DNA of 64,000 bases from the NCBI GenBank assembly GCA_037957365.1, contig JARHVA010000666.1, positions 4,744,020 through 4,808,019 of the forward strand, read 5' to 3'. The notes under the pieces are model-generated. The model saw only the letters and a program-made list of their open reading frames with translations. It was not told where the DNA came from and ran no database searches. This stretch comes from Torreya grandis (lineage: Eukaryota > Streptophyta > Pinopsida > Cupressales > Taxaceae). Below are positions 38,746 to 52,110 of this stretch, in pieces. Positions within the stretch are counted from its first letter, which is position 1, and every line of letters starts with the position of its first letter. The position numbers and the translations under genes are program-made.

Positions 38746-41700
38746 TGTTGACCAAGTTTGACTTTTTAGTCAAACTAGGGCACCCATAGGTAAAAACTTG
38801 AGTTTTTGGGTCTATAGAGGGTTTAAATGGATGTTATAAGGTGTTTCAAGGGTCAATTAATGTCATTTCATGTTATACTACCTTTGGTTATTAGTCCCCT
38901 AGATTTATGTATCATTTTTGGGTCATTTAGAGGTCATTTTAAGTGCATTTAATGATTTGTACATGTTTCTTTGGATTCGTACAAGTTAAAAAAGCTGATG
39001 TCATCCCCCATTTGTCCTTAGAAGTTTTAGAAAGCTGAAATAACTGAAAAATTTGTAGATTTTTCAAACAAAAGACAATTTTCTTGGCTAAAAAGAGAGA
39101 TTTGAGCACTTGTATGGCTTCTTAGGGAAGTGTGCCACTTATAAAACATGAAAATATGACTCTTTACCTTCCTAAATCTCATTTACACATTTGTTTTGTA
39201 GAGGTTGCATAAAAAAGTTCATTTCTTGTTTCCTTTCCTCCATTTCCTCTTGGCATGGAAAAAAGAGGCAACTTCCAGCAAGTGGTACACATCGTATAGG
39301 TAGAATGGGAGGGAGTGATTTTACAAGTGGATAGTTCTCTAAGTCCTCTTCACATCCATAACAAGAACTTCCATTTTGGTGCCTTCTTCCTCATGAACCA
39401 TCAGTTTGAATCCAGGCAACTTTTTGGGAGTTTGCATTGAAGAGGGGGTCACTTTTTGCTTTCTTCATTTTTTTGATTTAGTCTGATGATGCCATGTTTT
39501 GAAGAGGTATCCAAATGATTTCCAAGATGTTCTTTCAGGTTTTCCATCTTTCACTTGGCTTCGAAGTCATCACACATGCATGGAAGCCTTCTTTGGGTTT
39601 GTTTTCCACTTTGGGTTATTATGTTACATGTTTCTCCAAGGAATGCATATACATATGGTCTTGAGAAATTATTCATTCCAACATGGGGAGTTGCATCCTA
39701 TATTATCTGTTTTGGATGTCATGAACATTTCCAGTAGTACAAGCCTCTTCATAAGGCCAAAATATGAACTTCTTCATTTGTTGCTCCTCACTACCTTGCA
39801 AACTCATTCAACTTGTAGGGAGTCACCTACAGGGGTCAGAGGAATGTGGAGGATGTGAAATGTTCTTTGGAGATCCATTCTCAAGGTCCATGTGTGAGAT
39901 TCATCATGGCAAACCTAGCATTGGCTCATTAAGACTCTTGGAGGGATGAGCTGTCAAGCAAGAGATGACCAAGTTTTTGTTCCTCAGTCCCTTAAAAGAT
40001 CAAATAGAGCTCCTAGGGTTTCTCTCTCTTTTCATAAAATGAAGACAAGATGGTTTTGAGAGATCCTATTACACTCATATTGTAGTCCTACCTACAAGCT
40101 ATTGCCATGCCAATTTTGAGACGATAGGGACAAGGACAAGATGGAGTTTGACACCCTCAAAGATGGCAAAAAGGCATTGATTTGCAATAGTATAATCTAA
40201 AGGATTCTCAAGGATAATGACACTCGCACTATACTTTGAAAGCCATAGACCTTGTCTAGCAAGGGGAAACTAATCCAAAGGCCATTGCAACCAACTTCAA
40301 GCACTTAGATCATGAAAGAGGTGATAACCACAAGAAGTGACCTCTCCAAGCCATCCCCTGTCCGTACATAGGGCAGAGAAAACAGTGTTTCAAAGATTTA
40401 GCACAAAACATGGTGTTGAGGTCTCCTAATGGGAATTAGGTGAAAATGTGAATGCTACAAACTAGATGCAAGATCAAACAAGCTCGAAAACACCTCTAAC
40501 ATGACTCAAATGCTCCAAAACATACCTACAGGCCTGTCTCAGTCCAAATAGGCAAGGTATCCTAGTTGAATATCCAAACATGGAATTGATGTTGGTTTGA
40601 AGGTTTTATAGGAAAGAGAAAGCATGAAGATGGTTTTCAACTTATGCAACATGGAGGGAAGGCCTAAAACCATCAAACAAAGCCTTAACCTTGACCTACA
40701 GACCTGTAAACATATGAACACAGTCAGAGTTGAGGAATTAGGATAGTTAAGGGTATTGACAATCAAGATAAGGTCTTGTGTGCTAGGCATGGAGCATAAA
40801 AATGGTTGGAGGATGGGATTATGATGTTAAGAAGATCAATTGAGGATTGTTCACACACCTTTTGAGACTTCACATCATCCATGAGCACCTACAACCAAGG
40901 ACAAACAATGAAGAAGGTTGTCTCAGTCCTAATGAGAAAGTGTGCATACAGGTAGGTCATGAGGGTGTGTAAGGAGGCTTAACACCAAATGGAGGAGTGA
41001 AGGTTTGTATATATTCCATGGATAAAATGGGATACCTCTAACATCATAATCAAGACCATTCAGGCCTAATTCAAGCATGAATTTGTCTTAATCCATACAA
41101 ATGGGTGAGATGAAGCATGAGCATAAGGATGTGCTAGAGAGGCATGTATAAGTGTTTAAGAAGAAACTGAACTTTGAATGTTTGTAATAGGTTTTTAGTG
41201 CACAAAGTCATCCTTCCATGCCCAAACCAAGATCAAAACACTTCATTTAGACCCCCAAGTACAATCAACCCTGCTTACCCTCAAAATCAACCATCTTCAA
41301 AAAGTTTGCTTTGCAAATGTGATGAGTTGGGAGATAAAATTTGGTACAGAGTACCCTTAGGACCTATATATCACTCTCAAATCATTAGTTTTCCAAGGTC
41401 AATAGGGAAAACACCCACTATTTTGTCTCAGAACAGGGTCACTTTTAGTGTGCATGAAGGTGCCAGTTTTGGGAAAAATGATGAAATATTGAACCAAAAG
41501 GATAACAAGGGAAATTTTATGATCGGATAAGATGGAGGGTACCTAAATAAACCTAGAAAAAATTATTTGAGGGTCTGTAAGCATACAGTTTGTTCCAATC
41601 AAGGAGGTTTGCAGTCAGGGGTGAAGGGAATCCTTAGGCCTAAAAGCCAAATTGGGGGTCATTCTCATTTTTGGTCTTTTCCATGACTTCCAATTAATTT

Positions 41701-43716
41701 GAACATGTTTATAGGGGCACATGAGATGTGTTTGAGCCATAAGAGGTCAAAGGAATCCATTGGAGTGTCAAGTTGGGTCTCAAATGGCAAACATGCCTAT
41801 TGATAAGGTCTAGGTCTAGTGTCAAACAAGGGTGAGTTTTCATTTTTGGATCTTGAGGAGCTAATATAACAATGGGAACATGCTTGTGGGGTTCATATAC
41901 ATGTTTTTGAGCCATTGGTTTACAAATAAATACATCATAAGGTCAATTCTTGGCTTAGAATCTCTCAAACCCTCACGAAAGGCCTAAAATGGCTCAAATG
42001 GTCAACTTCAAATACTTGGAACTTCCGTCATCTCTTGCATGGGACCTGGAGATGTTCAAGGAAATTGGAGGGGTTCCTCAAGAAGCCAAAATTGGAATTT
42101 GGAAGGAATTCCAATGTGCCACCTTTATGAATAAATGTTAAGAGGGCTAGTCACACTAAAACCCTCCTAAAACCCTATTTGAGACCTAGAGGTGGAAATG
42201 AACCTAAAAGTGCCACCAATTGTAGGAATTTGACCCTGAGTGATGAGGAGAAGTTGTTTCAAACCCAGGAAGATCATATCCATGGATTTTTTTTGTACGA
42301 AACTATATAGATCATAAGAAAACAAGGCTTGTTTTGACCATTTTTAGTGGTGTGCAAGCTACAAGAAGAGTTAGGAGATGAAACAAACTTTCATAGGAAG
42401 ATTTAATCTTGAGCTAACTCAAAAAATTCACCTCATCTCATAAATCATCCTCTAAGTTCCTAAAACAGGCCCTCACTTTCAGCCAATCCTGTGAGCTAGC
42501 TAGTGAACACTTTGAGAAAGAGGTGAAATGCAATTAGGGAGGCATTTTTATGATTTTTTATTGAAAATGATGATAGGAGAACCTTTTACAAGTGTCATGC
42601 CCTCTTGTGCATAGACCAACTTTGAAAAATTTGGAAGTTTTGAATGCCAAGTGGAGAAGGTGCATGGAAAAGAGCCTTTTGAAATGGCCAAGGATGATTT
42701 TGCATGTCCAAAAGAATAGGGATGGTCAAAGGTCAATCCAATGCATGTGGGGACTTGTTTGTAACCCCTCTTGCTCAGACCAACCATTAGACCTAGCCAT
42801 ATGCAGCGATAAGGGTAGTTTTGGAAGGTAAATCATATAGGTGGTTTCTTATGCCAAACTTGCAAGTTTTGTGCCACTTTTCACTATCTTTATGACTTGT
42901 GTGGACATGTACACCTTCATGACATGGCATATATCACCCCACCTCTCATCTACATGCAATTGTAACTGATTTTCACTTGGTGACACATGTCCTTGTGCGT
43001 CTTCAACTTCTCTTCTCTCTCTCTCTCTTCCTCCAAATGCTATAAATTCTAGCCTTTTGGCTATTGTAGGGGGACTCCACTTGGGTATTACAAAGCCCTG
43101 CCAAAATTATACCTTGAAATCAATGAAGACAAGTTACTTACCTCATTCAAAGAATCCACTAAGTGTAAATGATAGTGTTTAGTCTTGTGCAAGTGTGATG
43201 TCTATTTACCTTCACATACTATTCCTACTATTACCTAGTGTGTTATGTTCTCTTTCTTGCAAGTCAAAAAGAAGTGTCAAAAGAGGTTGCAAGTGTAGTG
43301 AATATCTCATTCAATAGAGTGCTCTATCATGCCTATTGCCTAAGTCTTCCTTAACCTATGCTATCTTCTAGACCCCATGTTGAAGCATTGATGAGAGAGA
43401 GAGAGTTGATATTGAGTGAAGTGTTTAAGTTGTTCTTAGTTTCAAGTGTATTTCAAAGAGTGTGAGTTGATTAGATATTTGGTGTATTACCTTCGTAGAT
43501 TAAGCTTACTTTTCATGCTATTCTTAACTCTTTTCAACCCCCAAAGTGTTAGTAGTAGGGACATGTGCTTGAATGATACATCAAAGGGAGCTAGCCCTTA
43601 TCTAGAGGTTCATCTCACAAGTTTGCTCACCCACAGCAAGTGAGATGTCCCAATTTTTCCACTTGGGTTAGAGGCATAGAAAACCTCTTCTCATAGGGTG
43701 CATCTAAGTGTCAACA
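38746..43716 (+). mobile_element. Giant solo LTR-like unit C (4.97 kb)
   Basis: It starts TGTTGACCAAGTTTGAC and ends GTGTCAACA, giving 6 bp inverted termini TGTTGA/TCAACA. Flanking 5-mers CTACA (38,741-38,745) and CTACC (43,717-43,721) agree at four of five bases, as expected of an aged target duplication. A palindrome AGTTTGAC-N5-AGTCAAACT lies just inside the start. A TATA box lies 676 bp from the end, and 'gggagctagccc' near 43,588 parallels the equivalent block in units A and B. No primer site, polypurine tract or coding sequence is visible, so a solo LTR is inferred. Confidence 0.6.
43040..43047 (+). promoter_or_regulatory. Putative TATA box of LTR unit C
   Basis: CTATAAAT follows the CT-rich run at 43,007-43,032. 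The arrangement matches units A and B. Confidence 0.5.
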
Positions 43717-44872
43717 CTACCTATAATAGCATTTGTAGCATCAAACATCTCAAACAAGTGTGTGTTACCACAATAATGTAGAGGATCCGAAGATGAGGGA
43801 CCCTCTCTTGAGGGGAACACTCCCTTATAAGTAACAATTACTAAAATAGAGCATATTTTTTTTCAAGTCACACATTACTAATAAGACTAATCCAAAACAA
43901 CACAAAACGTTTTACATTTCAAGGCTTTCATGCATACAGATAGGCATTAAATGAGAGAACTACAAAACTGAAAAAAAATGAATCACAAATCCCTCTAGAA
44001 GGTCAACGATGCGTTAATCGCCACACTATATTGATAATTCTCTTCTCAACAAGGAAGGCGAATTTCTTTCTTTCTTGTCATTCTTTTGGTCAACACAACA
44101 ATCCTGACTATATTTATCAGCAACAACTAACTGCATCAATACTTCCAGAAGAATGGGGCAGATGGGCAACATTTTTGACCAAACACATAAACAAAGAAAG
44201 CACACATGACCCAAGTTAGTAGAAAATGTAACTAGTAGAAATACAAGATTGTAACATAAATTTTACCGCTAACATGTCATGTGAATTCAATGATGTACAA
44301 TAAATTGTGTGAGCTTGTGTCCCTTTACAAAGACTGATATGCGTTATGTTAAATCTGGGAGTGGCAGGATGACAGATGATTGATCTAGTGCACAAAAGGA
44401 ATGCATACCTACTGAAGTAGTTATTAAAAGGATTATAGAGGCTAACATTTAAAGATATATGCTACAACTTAGAGCTAAAATAGTCCTCTTCTTGTGTTTT
44501 GGTTTTGTATAAAAATGGCATAACAGAGCATGCCGAAGCATGGACACCAGAAATAAGTTAAGTATAAAAAAATGCAAAGATAATAGGAGAATGGCAATTA
44601 AAAGAGAGAATGGTAAATTCAAAAACATTTAGCCAAACAACAACTCAAAAAGCATTTTCTGTTATGTTGGCCGAACTACAAAAAACAAAGATGTTGTAAA
44701 ACATGATAGTGAAATACAAAGAATCTACATAACAAGTCAAAACTAATAAATAAAATCATGAAATTTAAATATTAGTCAATATACATTTTTTCTCGTCAAT
44801 ATTTAAATTTCATGATTTTTTTTGAAGTATTTTCTTTTCATTTTTAGAGTATATTCCTCTTGTAAGTGTATG
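43717..44872. other. Gene-free stretch between LTR unit C and tandem repeats
   Basis: No gene seen. Overlapping frames on both strands at about 44,026-44,219 are mutual shadows of uncertain meaning. A perfect short hairpin lies at 44,752-44,819. Confidence 0.55.
44752..44819. repeat. Perfect 22 bp inverted repeat, 24 nt loop
   Basis: Arms 44,752-44,773 and 44,798-44,819 are exact reverse complements (aaaatcatgaaatttaaat...). The sequence is AT-rich; it could be a MITE relic or a cruciform-prone site. Confidence 0.8.
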
Positions 44873-45627
44873 ATGTGGACACCTCCTATTATTTGAGAAT
44901 GAAACCTACCAACTCTCCCTATTACTTGGGACTGATTAAAAATTGACCACCTTTTCTATGAATTGATGACTCCTCTATCACAACATTCACATTGTTTCAT
45001 GAACGGTGTTCCCTTATGCATCCATGTGGCATGCACTTTGCAAAAGCTTTGGTAGTTGCTTCAGAGGCAACAAAAACAATAAGATAGACTTCACAACTTC
45101 AATTTATTGTCCCCACATTAGTGGAATTGTATTGTTGATTCAGTTCACACATCGAGCATGGAGTCCTTCTGTATTCAAATATAAAATAGTAAATAAAAGA
45201 TGCCACCACCTTGCAAGCTACAAACCCCTTTGTAATGATTGCAGCTCATATAAATCCAACAACTACCTTGAAGTCGGGGTATGTGTATGATGTGTATGAT
45301 ATCCCCTGAAATACCTTGTCAATTTTGAAATCTTATACCACTTGCAAGTTTTGTATGGCGTTGCCCTTTATTCAATGGGTATGATTATGGTGTCAATATA
45401 TTGGCACTGTAGATGAACATAAGATGCAATATAGACTTTGAAACCTCAATATCTTGTCTCCAAATCAGTGGTATTATAGTGCTAATTTGAGTTGCACATC
45501 AGACATGGGACCTTCTTGAAACCAAGTCATCCTTGTGTCTTCCTCATCGATCCTTGACGATGGCAAACATCCAGTCAAAGAATCCACCACCTTGCAAGCT
45601 GCGTATTGCTTTGCAATGGGTGCAAAC
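44873..45627 (+). repeat. Diverged ~417 bp tandem repeats, copies 1 and 2 (part)
   Basis: Copy 1 (about 44,873-45,289) and copy 2 (from about 45,290, cut at 45,627) share 'aagatgccacca/aatccaccacc' plus 'cttgcaagct' and 'ttgcaatgggtg'-like blocks. Copy 2 continues at 53,733 beyond the chromovirus. Removing the insertion puts the starts of copies 1 and 3 at 834 bp, that is 2 x 417. The first half of copy 2 is the most diverged. Confidence 0.65.
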
Positions 45628-47244
45628 TGAAATATCCCGAGCCAAATTTTTTCAACTTTTAATATTTGGATTACAACATTACAAGCAAGTTCCGTCCAGA
45701 TTAAAGTTAATCTCAAATAAACTGAAATACTTTGCCACTAGGATGCAGGAAATGAACTCAACGTCCAGTATGTGCTACCCAATCCATGGCGGAGTAGGGG
45801 CGACCATAAGACGGAGTAATTACAATAAAGAACTCTACGTCAAGTATGTGCTACCTGTAAGGGGCTACCATATGACGGAGTGAGCTTAACAACAATGCTT
45901 TAATGGAAATACTGAAATGAAACTACTCCACACCCAGCATGTGCTTGCTTACCCAAAAGGGTAAGTAGCTACCATAGGGCGGATGCTCTACACCAAGAAT
46001 GTGCTTGCTAACCCAATAGGGCTAGTAGCTACCATAAGGCGGAGCTGAAATCTATTACAATACTTTAAAGAAAATTGAACTAATAGAGAAGGCTGCCAGT
46101 ACTACTGTCAGTTACAAAATTAATTGAAATTTGCCTTTAGAAAGAAGGAAAAAACCAGCCCTTATTAATTTCTTCAGATATTCATAACTCTGGCAAAACT
46201 TAACCAATCTTCTTGATTTTTGTTGCGAATACTCTTCCTGGATGGGGCGCCCAAGTTAGCATCCATAAACTGGTGAAATCTGCATCCAAATGAGTTACAC
46301 GAAAACCAATGCAAACCCCAGAGGGGCGTCCAAGTGGGAGAAGGGCGATTTGCTCTAGGAAATGAATGCAAGCTTTATTAATTCTGAAAATTTGAGAAGA
46401 GGGGCGCCTAAGCCAAACTAAAACAATGGGTTGATACCCAGAACTAATTTTTTTGTATTTTTTCCTTTATAAATGAAAACCCTAGGTTTATCTCATATAG
46501 AACTACAATATCTGGAACTCTAATATTATCAAAGAACTGACAATGAAATAACTGAAGCAATACGTAAGCAAATACAAATATCAATAACTAATTCACCGCT
46601 AGATGCTGTCTTTCAAGCATGAAGAGATGCCTTTGCTAGGAGGCCTTCATTCCCCGAAGCAGTTCCAGAGCCAAAGCTGCAGCATAACAATGCATTAAAA
46701 CCAAGATACCCAAATGGTAGCCCAATGCCTTCTTTTATAGGCTTCAATTGGCATCTTCTAGAAGCTTTTCCTTAAGAGTGGCGCCCCCTTTCCATGCAAT
46801 GTGGCGCCCCCCCCTTCAAGTCCCCCTCTTTTAAAATAACATTAAGTTATCAAGTCTAGGCCAAGGTCAACGTTAAAATATAACGTTTTTTTATTATTTT
46901 ATTTTATTTTAAGTGAAATTCACTTATTTCGCCAAGACTGAAATCTGAAGCCCAAAACTGAATGAATCAACTAAAAAGGGGAAGTTAACTCCTTCGACAA
47001 TCCTGCTAGCTGCCAAAAATAGAATTTACTAAAAATAGTAAATTCTTGAGAATGCTCAGAAAACTGAAACGAACATACCTCTGCGAAGCTCTTGAAAAAC
47101 CCAGAAGGAATTAGCCATCACAACTCTGATCAAAGTCATCCTAAAAAATAGGAAACCCTCAATTGCACTTTCCGAGTAGCCTACGGATTTTCGAGAATAG
47201 GCCAACGGTCATTAGGAGATCAGATTCTAGAAGGGGTCATTACA
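45628..47244 (-). repeat. 3' LTR of the chromovirus
   Basis: A 1,617 bp LTR. The Gag-Pol stop codon (47,220-47,222) lies inside it. It contains two 'ggcgcccc' blocks and a TATA box at 46,732-46,739. Confidence 0.96.
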
Positions 47245-50200
47245 GTCCGCCCTTCCCAAAATTGCTTGTCCTCAAGCAATTGAAATCTAGGATGATGCAA
47301 AATCTCATCATTTTCCCAAGTTGCATCCTCCATAGGTAAGTCCTTCCACTTTACCAGGTACTCTCGGATGGTTCTTTTCCTCAAAGAACGTTCTCGAACA
47401 TCAAGTATCTCTTCTGGAATTAGTGCCAATTGTCCCTCTTCATCCAAAGGGTGTAGCTGTGATGATGCAATCACATTATGTCCAAGTGCCTTCTTGAGGC
47501 GAGACACATGGAAGACGTTGTGCACTTTGCTATCAATTGGTAGCTCTAATTCATAAGCTACAGCTCCGACTTTTCTGATGACCCTAAAGGGCCCATAGAA
47601 GCGAGGTTTGAGCTTCTCAGCTCCACTCTTCTTGAGAGTAGATTGTCTATATGGTTGTAATCTCAAATATACCATATCTCCAACCTCGAAGGAACGCTCA
47701 ACACGTTTCTGATCCGCATACAACTTTTGTTGATTCTGTGCAATCTGCAAATTATCCTTCAAGGACTTCATTATATCCTGGCTATTTTGCAACAAATCCT
47801 TAGCTAGGGGTGCCTTGCTGTCACCAAACACTAAGTCTGCAAAACTAGGTGCCTCATATCCATAAAGTGCTAAGAAAGGAGACATCTTAATAGACATATG
47901 GAAAGTAGAATTGTAGCAATACTCACCAATATGCAGCCACTTGACCCAGGTTCTCTGTTGTTCGGACACATAATTTCGCAAGTAGCCTTCCAACCACTTG
48001 TTCACCACTTCGGTCTGTCCATCAGTTTGCGGATGGTAGCTAGTACTTGGTGTAAGCACCGTGCCACTCATTCTGAAAACTTCTTGCCAAAACTTACTTA
48101 GGAACTTGCTGTCCCTATCACTCACGATGTTCTTTGGCAATCCATGCAATTTGAACACTTCTTGAAAAAAGAGATCTGCAACTTGAGCTGCAGAAAAGGT
48201 ACTGGTGATGGCGAAGAAGTGAGCAAATTTAGTTAGCCGATCCACCACTACATAGATGCAATCTTTCCCTTGGGCTTTGGGTAACCCTGTGATGAAGTCC
48301 ATCGAAATACTTTCCCATTTTTGATTGGGAATAGGGAGTGGTTGTAGCAACCCAGCTGGTAAAGTATGCTCATTTTTATTTGCTTGACAAACAGGACACT
48401 CCTGAATGTAGCGTTGAATCTCTCCTTTCAATCCCTTCCAAGAAAACCTTTCTCGGATCTGTCGATAGGTTTTGAAAAAACCTTGGTGGCCCGCAACTGG
48501 AATATCATGAAAATTCAAAAGAATTTTCTTCTTCAACTTAGAATCATTCACTAGAAAGATTCTTCCCTTATAGTGTATCAATCCTTCAACCACCTTGTAC
48601 CTTTCATCATGAAAAGTACCCTCAAGAATGCTAGTTGCAAACTGATTTTTAGCATAATCAGCAAGCAACATGTCTCTCCAATCTGAAGTAAGCTCACTCA
48701 ATGAACTAAGGTGAGGTCTCCTGGAAAGAGCATCGGCCACTATATTATTTTTCCCTTTGACATATTCAATATCAAAGTCGTAAGCTTGAAGCTTACTCAC
48801 CCATTTCTGTTGCCTCTCATTTAAATCCTTTTGGTGCATGAAATGTTTGAGGCTATTGTGGTCAGTCTTAACCACGAACTTATTCCCCACCAAGTATTGT
48901 CTGAACTTGGCTAATGCATGCATAATAGCAAGCATTTCTTTGTCATAAATTGAATATGTTCTTTCAACTCCTCGTAATTTTCTGCTTTCAAACACGATAG
49001 GGTGTTTGTCTTGCATCAGGACAGCCCCCACACCTTCACCTGATGCATCACATTGCAGCTCGAAGGGCTTGGAAAAATCCGGTATTGCCAAAACCGGGCA
49101 TGAACTCATGATCTTCTTGAACTTGTCAAAAACACTTTGAGCCTTTTCTGACCAGACAAAGGCTCCCTTTTTGGTAAGATCGGTAAGGGGAGCAGCATTC
49201 TGTGAATACCCCTTTACGAATCTCCGATAGAACCCACATAGACCCAAAAAACCTTTCAACTGAGTTAAGCTCTCAGGAGGTGGCCAATCAATTACCGCCT
49301 TGATCTTTTCGGGGTCCACCTTTACTCCCTCAGCACTGATTATGTGGCCAAGGTATAGTAACTCATTCATCCCAAATTCACATTTGGAAGCTTTTGCAAA
49401 CAAACTCTCAGATTCCATAATACTAAGCACTTCCTCCAAATGCTTAAGATGTTCTCTCCAAGTCTTGCTGTAAATCAGAATGTCATCAAAAAATACTAAC
49501 ACAAACCTCCTTAAATGATTCTGAAAGACACGATTCATGCAAGACTGAAAGGTAGCCGGGGCGTTAGTCAATCCAAATGGCATGACTAAGAACTCAAAAT
49601 GGCCATAGTGGCATCTGAAGGCTGTCTTCTCAACATCAGATCCCCTCATTCGAATCTGATGGTAACCCGATCTTAGATCAATTTTTGAGAAGAACTTGGC
49701 ACCGTGTAGCTCATCAATGAGCTCATCTATCCTGGGTATGGGATATCTGTTTTTGATGGTGCTTTGATTTAAAGCACGATAATCCACGCACATGCGCATA
49801 GTACCATCCTTCTTTTTCACAAGAACCACTGCAGAAGCAAAGGGGCTCTTGCTTGGACGGATGAAACCCATCTTCAAGAGTTCTTGAATATTCTTCTCGA
49901 TCTCGTCCTTTTGCCGCTTCGGATACCGGTATGGAGTTATGATTACCGGTTTCGCTCCCTCTTTGAGCTCAATGATGTGTTCTGATCCTCTATCGGGAGG
50001 TGGTCCAGGAGGCAAATCAGCAAACACTTTACTCTTCTTGGTGAGTAAAGATTGAATATCGGGAGGATGCTCTATTTTTGTTTCCACAGGACTAGTCGGA
50101 AGAACCATGAATTCAGCGGCCCAATCCACTTGATCATGTCTTATCAATTTCGCCATCCTTTTGAATGATACTATTCGAGGGCCACCGTTTGACATCCCTC

Positions 50201-52064
50201 TCAACACCACCTTCTTTCCATCGGATTGAAACCTGAGTTCCATGGTTTGCAGATTTAGAGAGATGTCTCCAAGAGAACGCAACCACTGAATGCCAAGAAC
50301 AGCATCCGTATCTCCAATATTCACCACATAGAAGTCATCTTTGACCTCATAGTTGCCCAATTGCATTGATAAGTTGGGCACCCTTTTGGTACAAGAAATG
50401 TGGAATCCATCCGCCACCATGACTTTGAACCCTTCAAAATCTTCTGTTTGCAACTCCTTCTTTGCCACCACAGCTTCATCTATGAAGTTATGGGTTGCTC
50501 CAGTATCAATTAGAGCAACGATACGCTGCCCTTTGATCATCCCACGGATTTTGAAGGACTCATTCCTTTGGAAGCTTGAAAGTTGAGCCAACGTGCCGCC
50601 ACTTTCTTTCTCGCTTTCAGGCTCTTCAGGGACTCTTTCAACTTCACTATCTTCGGAATCAGATTGCTGGTCCGAAGAATCAGAGTTACTCTCACCAGCG
50701 GAGTAATACTCAATCTGATGGAATTTGACTCCTTTTGGGCAAACATGGTCTGGAGACCATTTATCTTTGCATCTGAAACAAAGCCCCTTCCTTCGGAGTT
50801 CATTGACAGTTTCCGGATCCAATCTTTTGCCAAGAGGTTTCTGCTGGTTAAACTCCTTTTGGTAAGGTTTTTGTTGAAACCTTCTCCCTCGATCCTTCTT
50901 GTGGAAGGGTGGTTTAGGATGGAACTTAGTTTTAGGAGCTGCCCACTCCATGTTTCTAGCCTTTTTCATTGCTTCTTGTAAGGATGGTGGATCAAAAGCT
51001 TTGATCCATCCCTTGAGTGGTTCCATCAACCCTTCGCTGAATAAGATCACTAATCTTCTTTCTGTGATTCCAGTGACCATCACTGAAAGTCTTTGAAACT
51101 CAGCTATGTAGGCATCAACAGTGCCATATTGCTTCAATTGCGCCAACTCCCTAAAATGCACTTCGGGATCCTTCTTCTCGAACCTCTCTATGAGTCTAGT
51201 GGTGAATTCATCATAGCTAATGATTGATCCATGACCCAAGGTGACCAGGCCATGGTACCACCACTCATGCGCTACCCCATCTAGGTGTAGCGTAGCGAAT
51301 TTAATCGCATCTTCTTCAGCCATCGGCCTAAGGGCCAAATAGTTGTCCAATTTTTGAATCCAGGCTCGAGCAGAACTTTGATCACTTCCATCAAAGTGGG
51401 AAAGCATTAGCTTGTTGATAGCTTGGTGCAAGTCTCCTTGTGCTGAAGTTCTTCTGTGATCAAAATTTCTCCCTTGACCCTTACTTTTTCTCTTATGATC
51501 AATGAATTCATTATAGGACATGTCCATTTTGATTTCTTCAGGGAGAGAGTCATATTCCGCATGACCACGCCTCAATTGTTCCACAAATGAAGAATTCTCT
51601 TCAGGATCAGGTTGGGTATTGACTGGGGCTAAAAAGGTGGGTTTGAAAGGCCTTGACGAAATGTAAGTGTTGTTTGCAGCAGGTTGAGCAACACTTCCAT
51701 CAAATTGATTCGAGGCACTAGGCTCTCCTCTATAGCAGGAATTGGTTTGGAGATTTGGATTCTGACCCACTTTTCCCAACATGAGGGATACCATATCCAT
51801 TAAGGCATCCATTTTCCTTTCAAATCTCTTTTCTGGACTTAGGGATCTTTCTCTACCCTTCCCACTATCATTTCTAGGATTGGTAAACCTCTCGTTACCC
51901 CCTACTGATCTTTCACCTTCTGCCATATTTGTTTCTTGAGAAGACTCCCAATGAGCCCTCAAGATTTCTGAAGCAGTCTGACCTTCAGGAACCTGATACC
52001 ACTGGAACTGTTTTGCGATTTTCTTATCCTCTCTCGCAATATATCTCTTTTCGCGGTCACTCAT
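47220..52064 (-). CDS. Chromovirus Gag-Pol polyprotein
   Basis: Single frame of 1,614 residues from ATG at 52,064 (MSDREKRY). The frame is open 45 codons further up, through the primer site into the 5' LTR, but this ATG is the first after the primer site. Positions counted in the longer 1,659-residue frame: Gag core about 255-420; zinc knuckle C474-x2-C477...H485-x2-C487; protease DTG 565-567; RT about 790-950 with FFDD 903-906; RNase H D1051, E1088, D1113; integrase zinc finger H1231, H1238, C1268, C1271; DDE residues D1301, D1361, E1397 with 35 residues between the last two; chromodomain about 1594-1645. No stop, frameshift or lost catalytic residue is seen. The polyprotein should assemble particles, copy the RNA and integrate it; the chromodomain probably guides integration to modified chromatin. 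Confidence 0.97.
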   Translation of the reverse strand: MSDREKRYIAREDKKIAKQFQWYQVPEGQTASEILRAHWESSQETNMAEGERSVGGNERFTNPRNDSGKGRERSLSPEKRFERKMDALMDMVSLMLGKVGQNPNLQTNSCYRGEPSASNQFDGSVAQPAANNTYISSRPFKPTFLAPVNTQPDPEENSSFVEQLRRGHAEYDSLPEEIKMDMSYNEFIDHKRKSKGQGRNFDHRRTSAQGDLHQAINKLMLSHFDGSDQSSARAWIQKLDNYLALRPMAEEDAIKFATLHLDGVAHEWWYHGLVTLGHGSIISYDEFTTRLIERFEKKDPEVHFRELAQLKQYGTVDAYIAEFQRLSVMVTGITERRLVILFSEGLMEPLKGWIKAFDPPSLQEAMKKARNMEWAAPKTKFHPKPPFHKKDRGRRFQQKPYQKEFNQQKPLGKRLDPETVNELRRKGLCFRCKDKWSPDHVCPKGVKFHQIEYYSAGESNSDSSDQQSDSEDSEVERVPEEPESEKESGGTLAQLSSFQRNESFKIRGMIKGQRIVALIDTGATHNFIDEAVVAKKELQTEDFEGFKVMVADGFHISCTKRVPNLSMQLGNYEVKDDFYVVNIGDTDAVLGIQWLRSLGDISLNLQTMELRFQSDGKKVVLRGMSNGGPRIVSFKRMAKLIRHDQVDWAAEFMVLPTSPVETKIEHPPDIQSLLTKKSKVFADLPPGPPPDRGSEHIIELKEGAKPVIITPYRYPKRQKDEIEKNIQELLKMGFIRPSKSPFASAVVLVKKKDGTMRMCVDYRALNQSTIKNRYPIPRIDELIDELHGAKFFSKIDLRSGYHQIRMRGSDVEKTAFRCHYGHFEFLVMPFGLTNAPATFQSCMNRVFQNHLRRFVLVFFDDILIYSKTWREHLKHLEEVLSIMESESLFAKASKCEFGMNELLYLGHIISAEGVKVDPEKIKAVIDWPPPESLTQLKGFLGLCGFYRRFVKGYSQNAAPLTDLTKKGAFVWSEKAQSVFDKFKKIMSSCPVLAIPDFSKPFELQCDASGEGVGAVLMQDKHPIVFESRKLRGVERTYSIYDKEMLAIMHALAKFRQYLVGNKFVVKTDHNSLKHFMHQKDLNERQQKWVSKLQAYDFDIEYVKGKNNIVADALSRRPHLSSLSELTSDWRDMLLADYAKNQFATSILEGTFHDERYKVVEGLIHYKGRIFLVNDSKLKKKILLNFHDIPVAGHQGFFKTYRQIRERFSWKGLKGEIQRYIQECPVCQANKNEHTLPAGLLQPLPIPNQKWESISMDFITGLPKAQGKDCIYVVVDRLTKFAHFFAITSTFSAAQVADLFFQEVFKLHGLPKNIVSDRDSKFLSKFWQEVFRMSGTVLTPSTSYHPQTDGQTEVVNKWLEGYLRNYVSEQQRTWVKWLHIGEYCYNSTFHMSIKMSPFLALYGYEAPSFADLVFGDSKAPLAKDLLQNSQDIMKSLKDNLQIAQNQQKLYADQKRVERSFEVGDMVYLRLQPYRQSTLKKSGAEKLKPRFYGPFRVIRKVGAVAYELELPIDSKVHNVFHVSRLKKALGHNVIASSQLHPLDEEGQLALIPEEILDVRERSLRKRTIREYLVKWKDLPMEDATWENDEILHHPRFQLLEDKQFWEGRTVMTPSRI
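47245..47257 (-). other. Polypurine tract of the chromovirus
   Basis: GGGAAGGGCGGAC on the minus strand abuts the 3' LTR exactly. It is itself translated, since the Gag-Pol frame reads FWEGRT here and stops inside the LTR. Confidence 0.88.
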
Positions 52065-52096
52065 AGATGGTTTGTCCACAGGATGGCAGGATACGT

Positions 52097-52109
52097 GGCT
52101 CTGATACCA
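52097..52109 (-). other. Primer binding site (tRNA-iMet)
   Basis: TGGTATCAGAGCC on the minus strand lies one base inside the 5' LTR edge and matches the 3' end of plant initiator methionine tRNA. Confidence 0.95.
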
Positions 52110-52110
52110 C

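Noticed and set aside
45533..45883. Plus-strand frame of 116 codons
   Set aside because: It straddles the chromovirus LTR edge, and its LTR part is repeated at 52,115-52,366, so it is not a gene.
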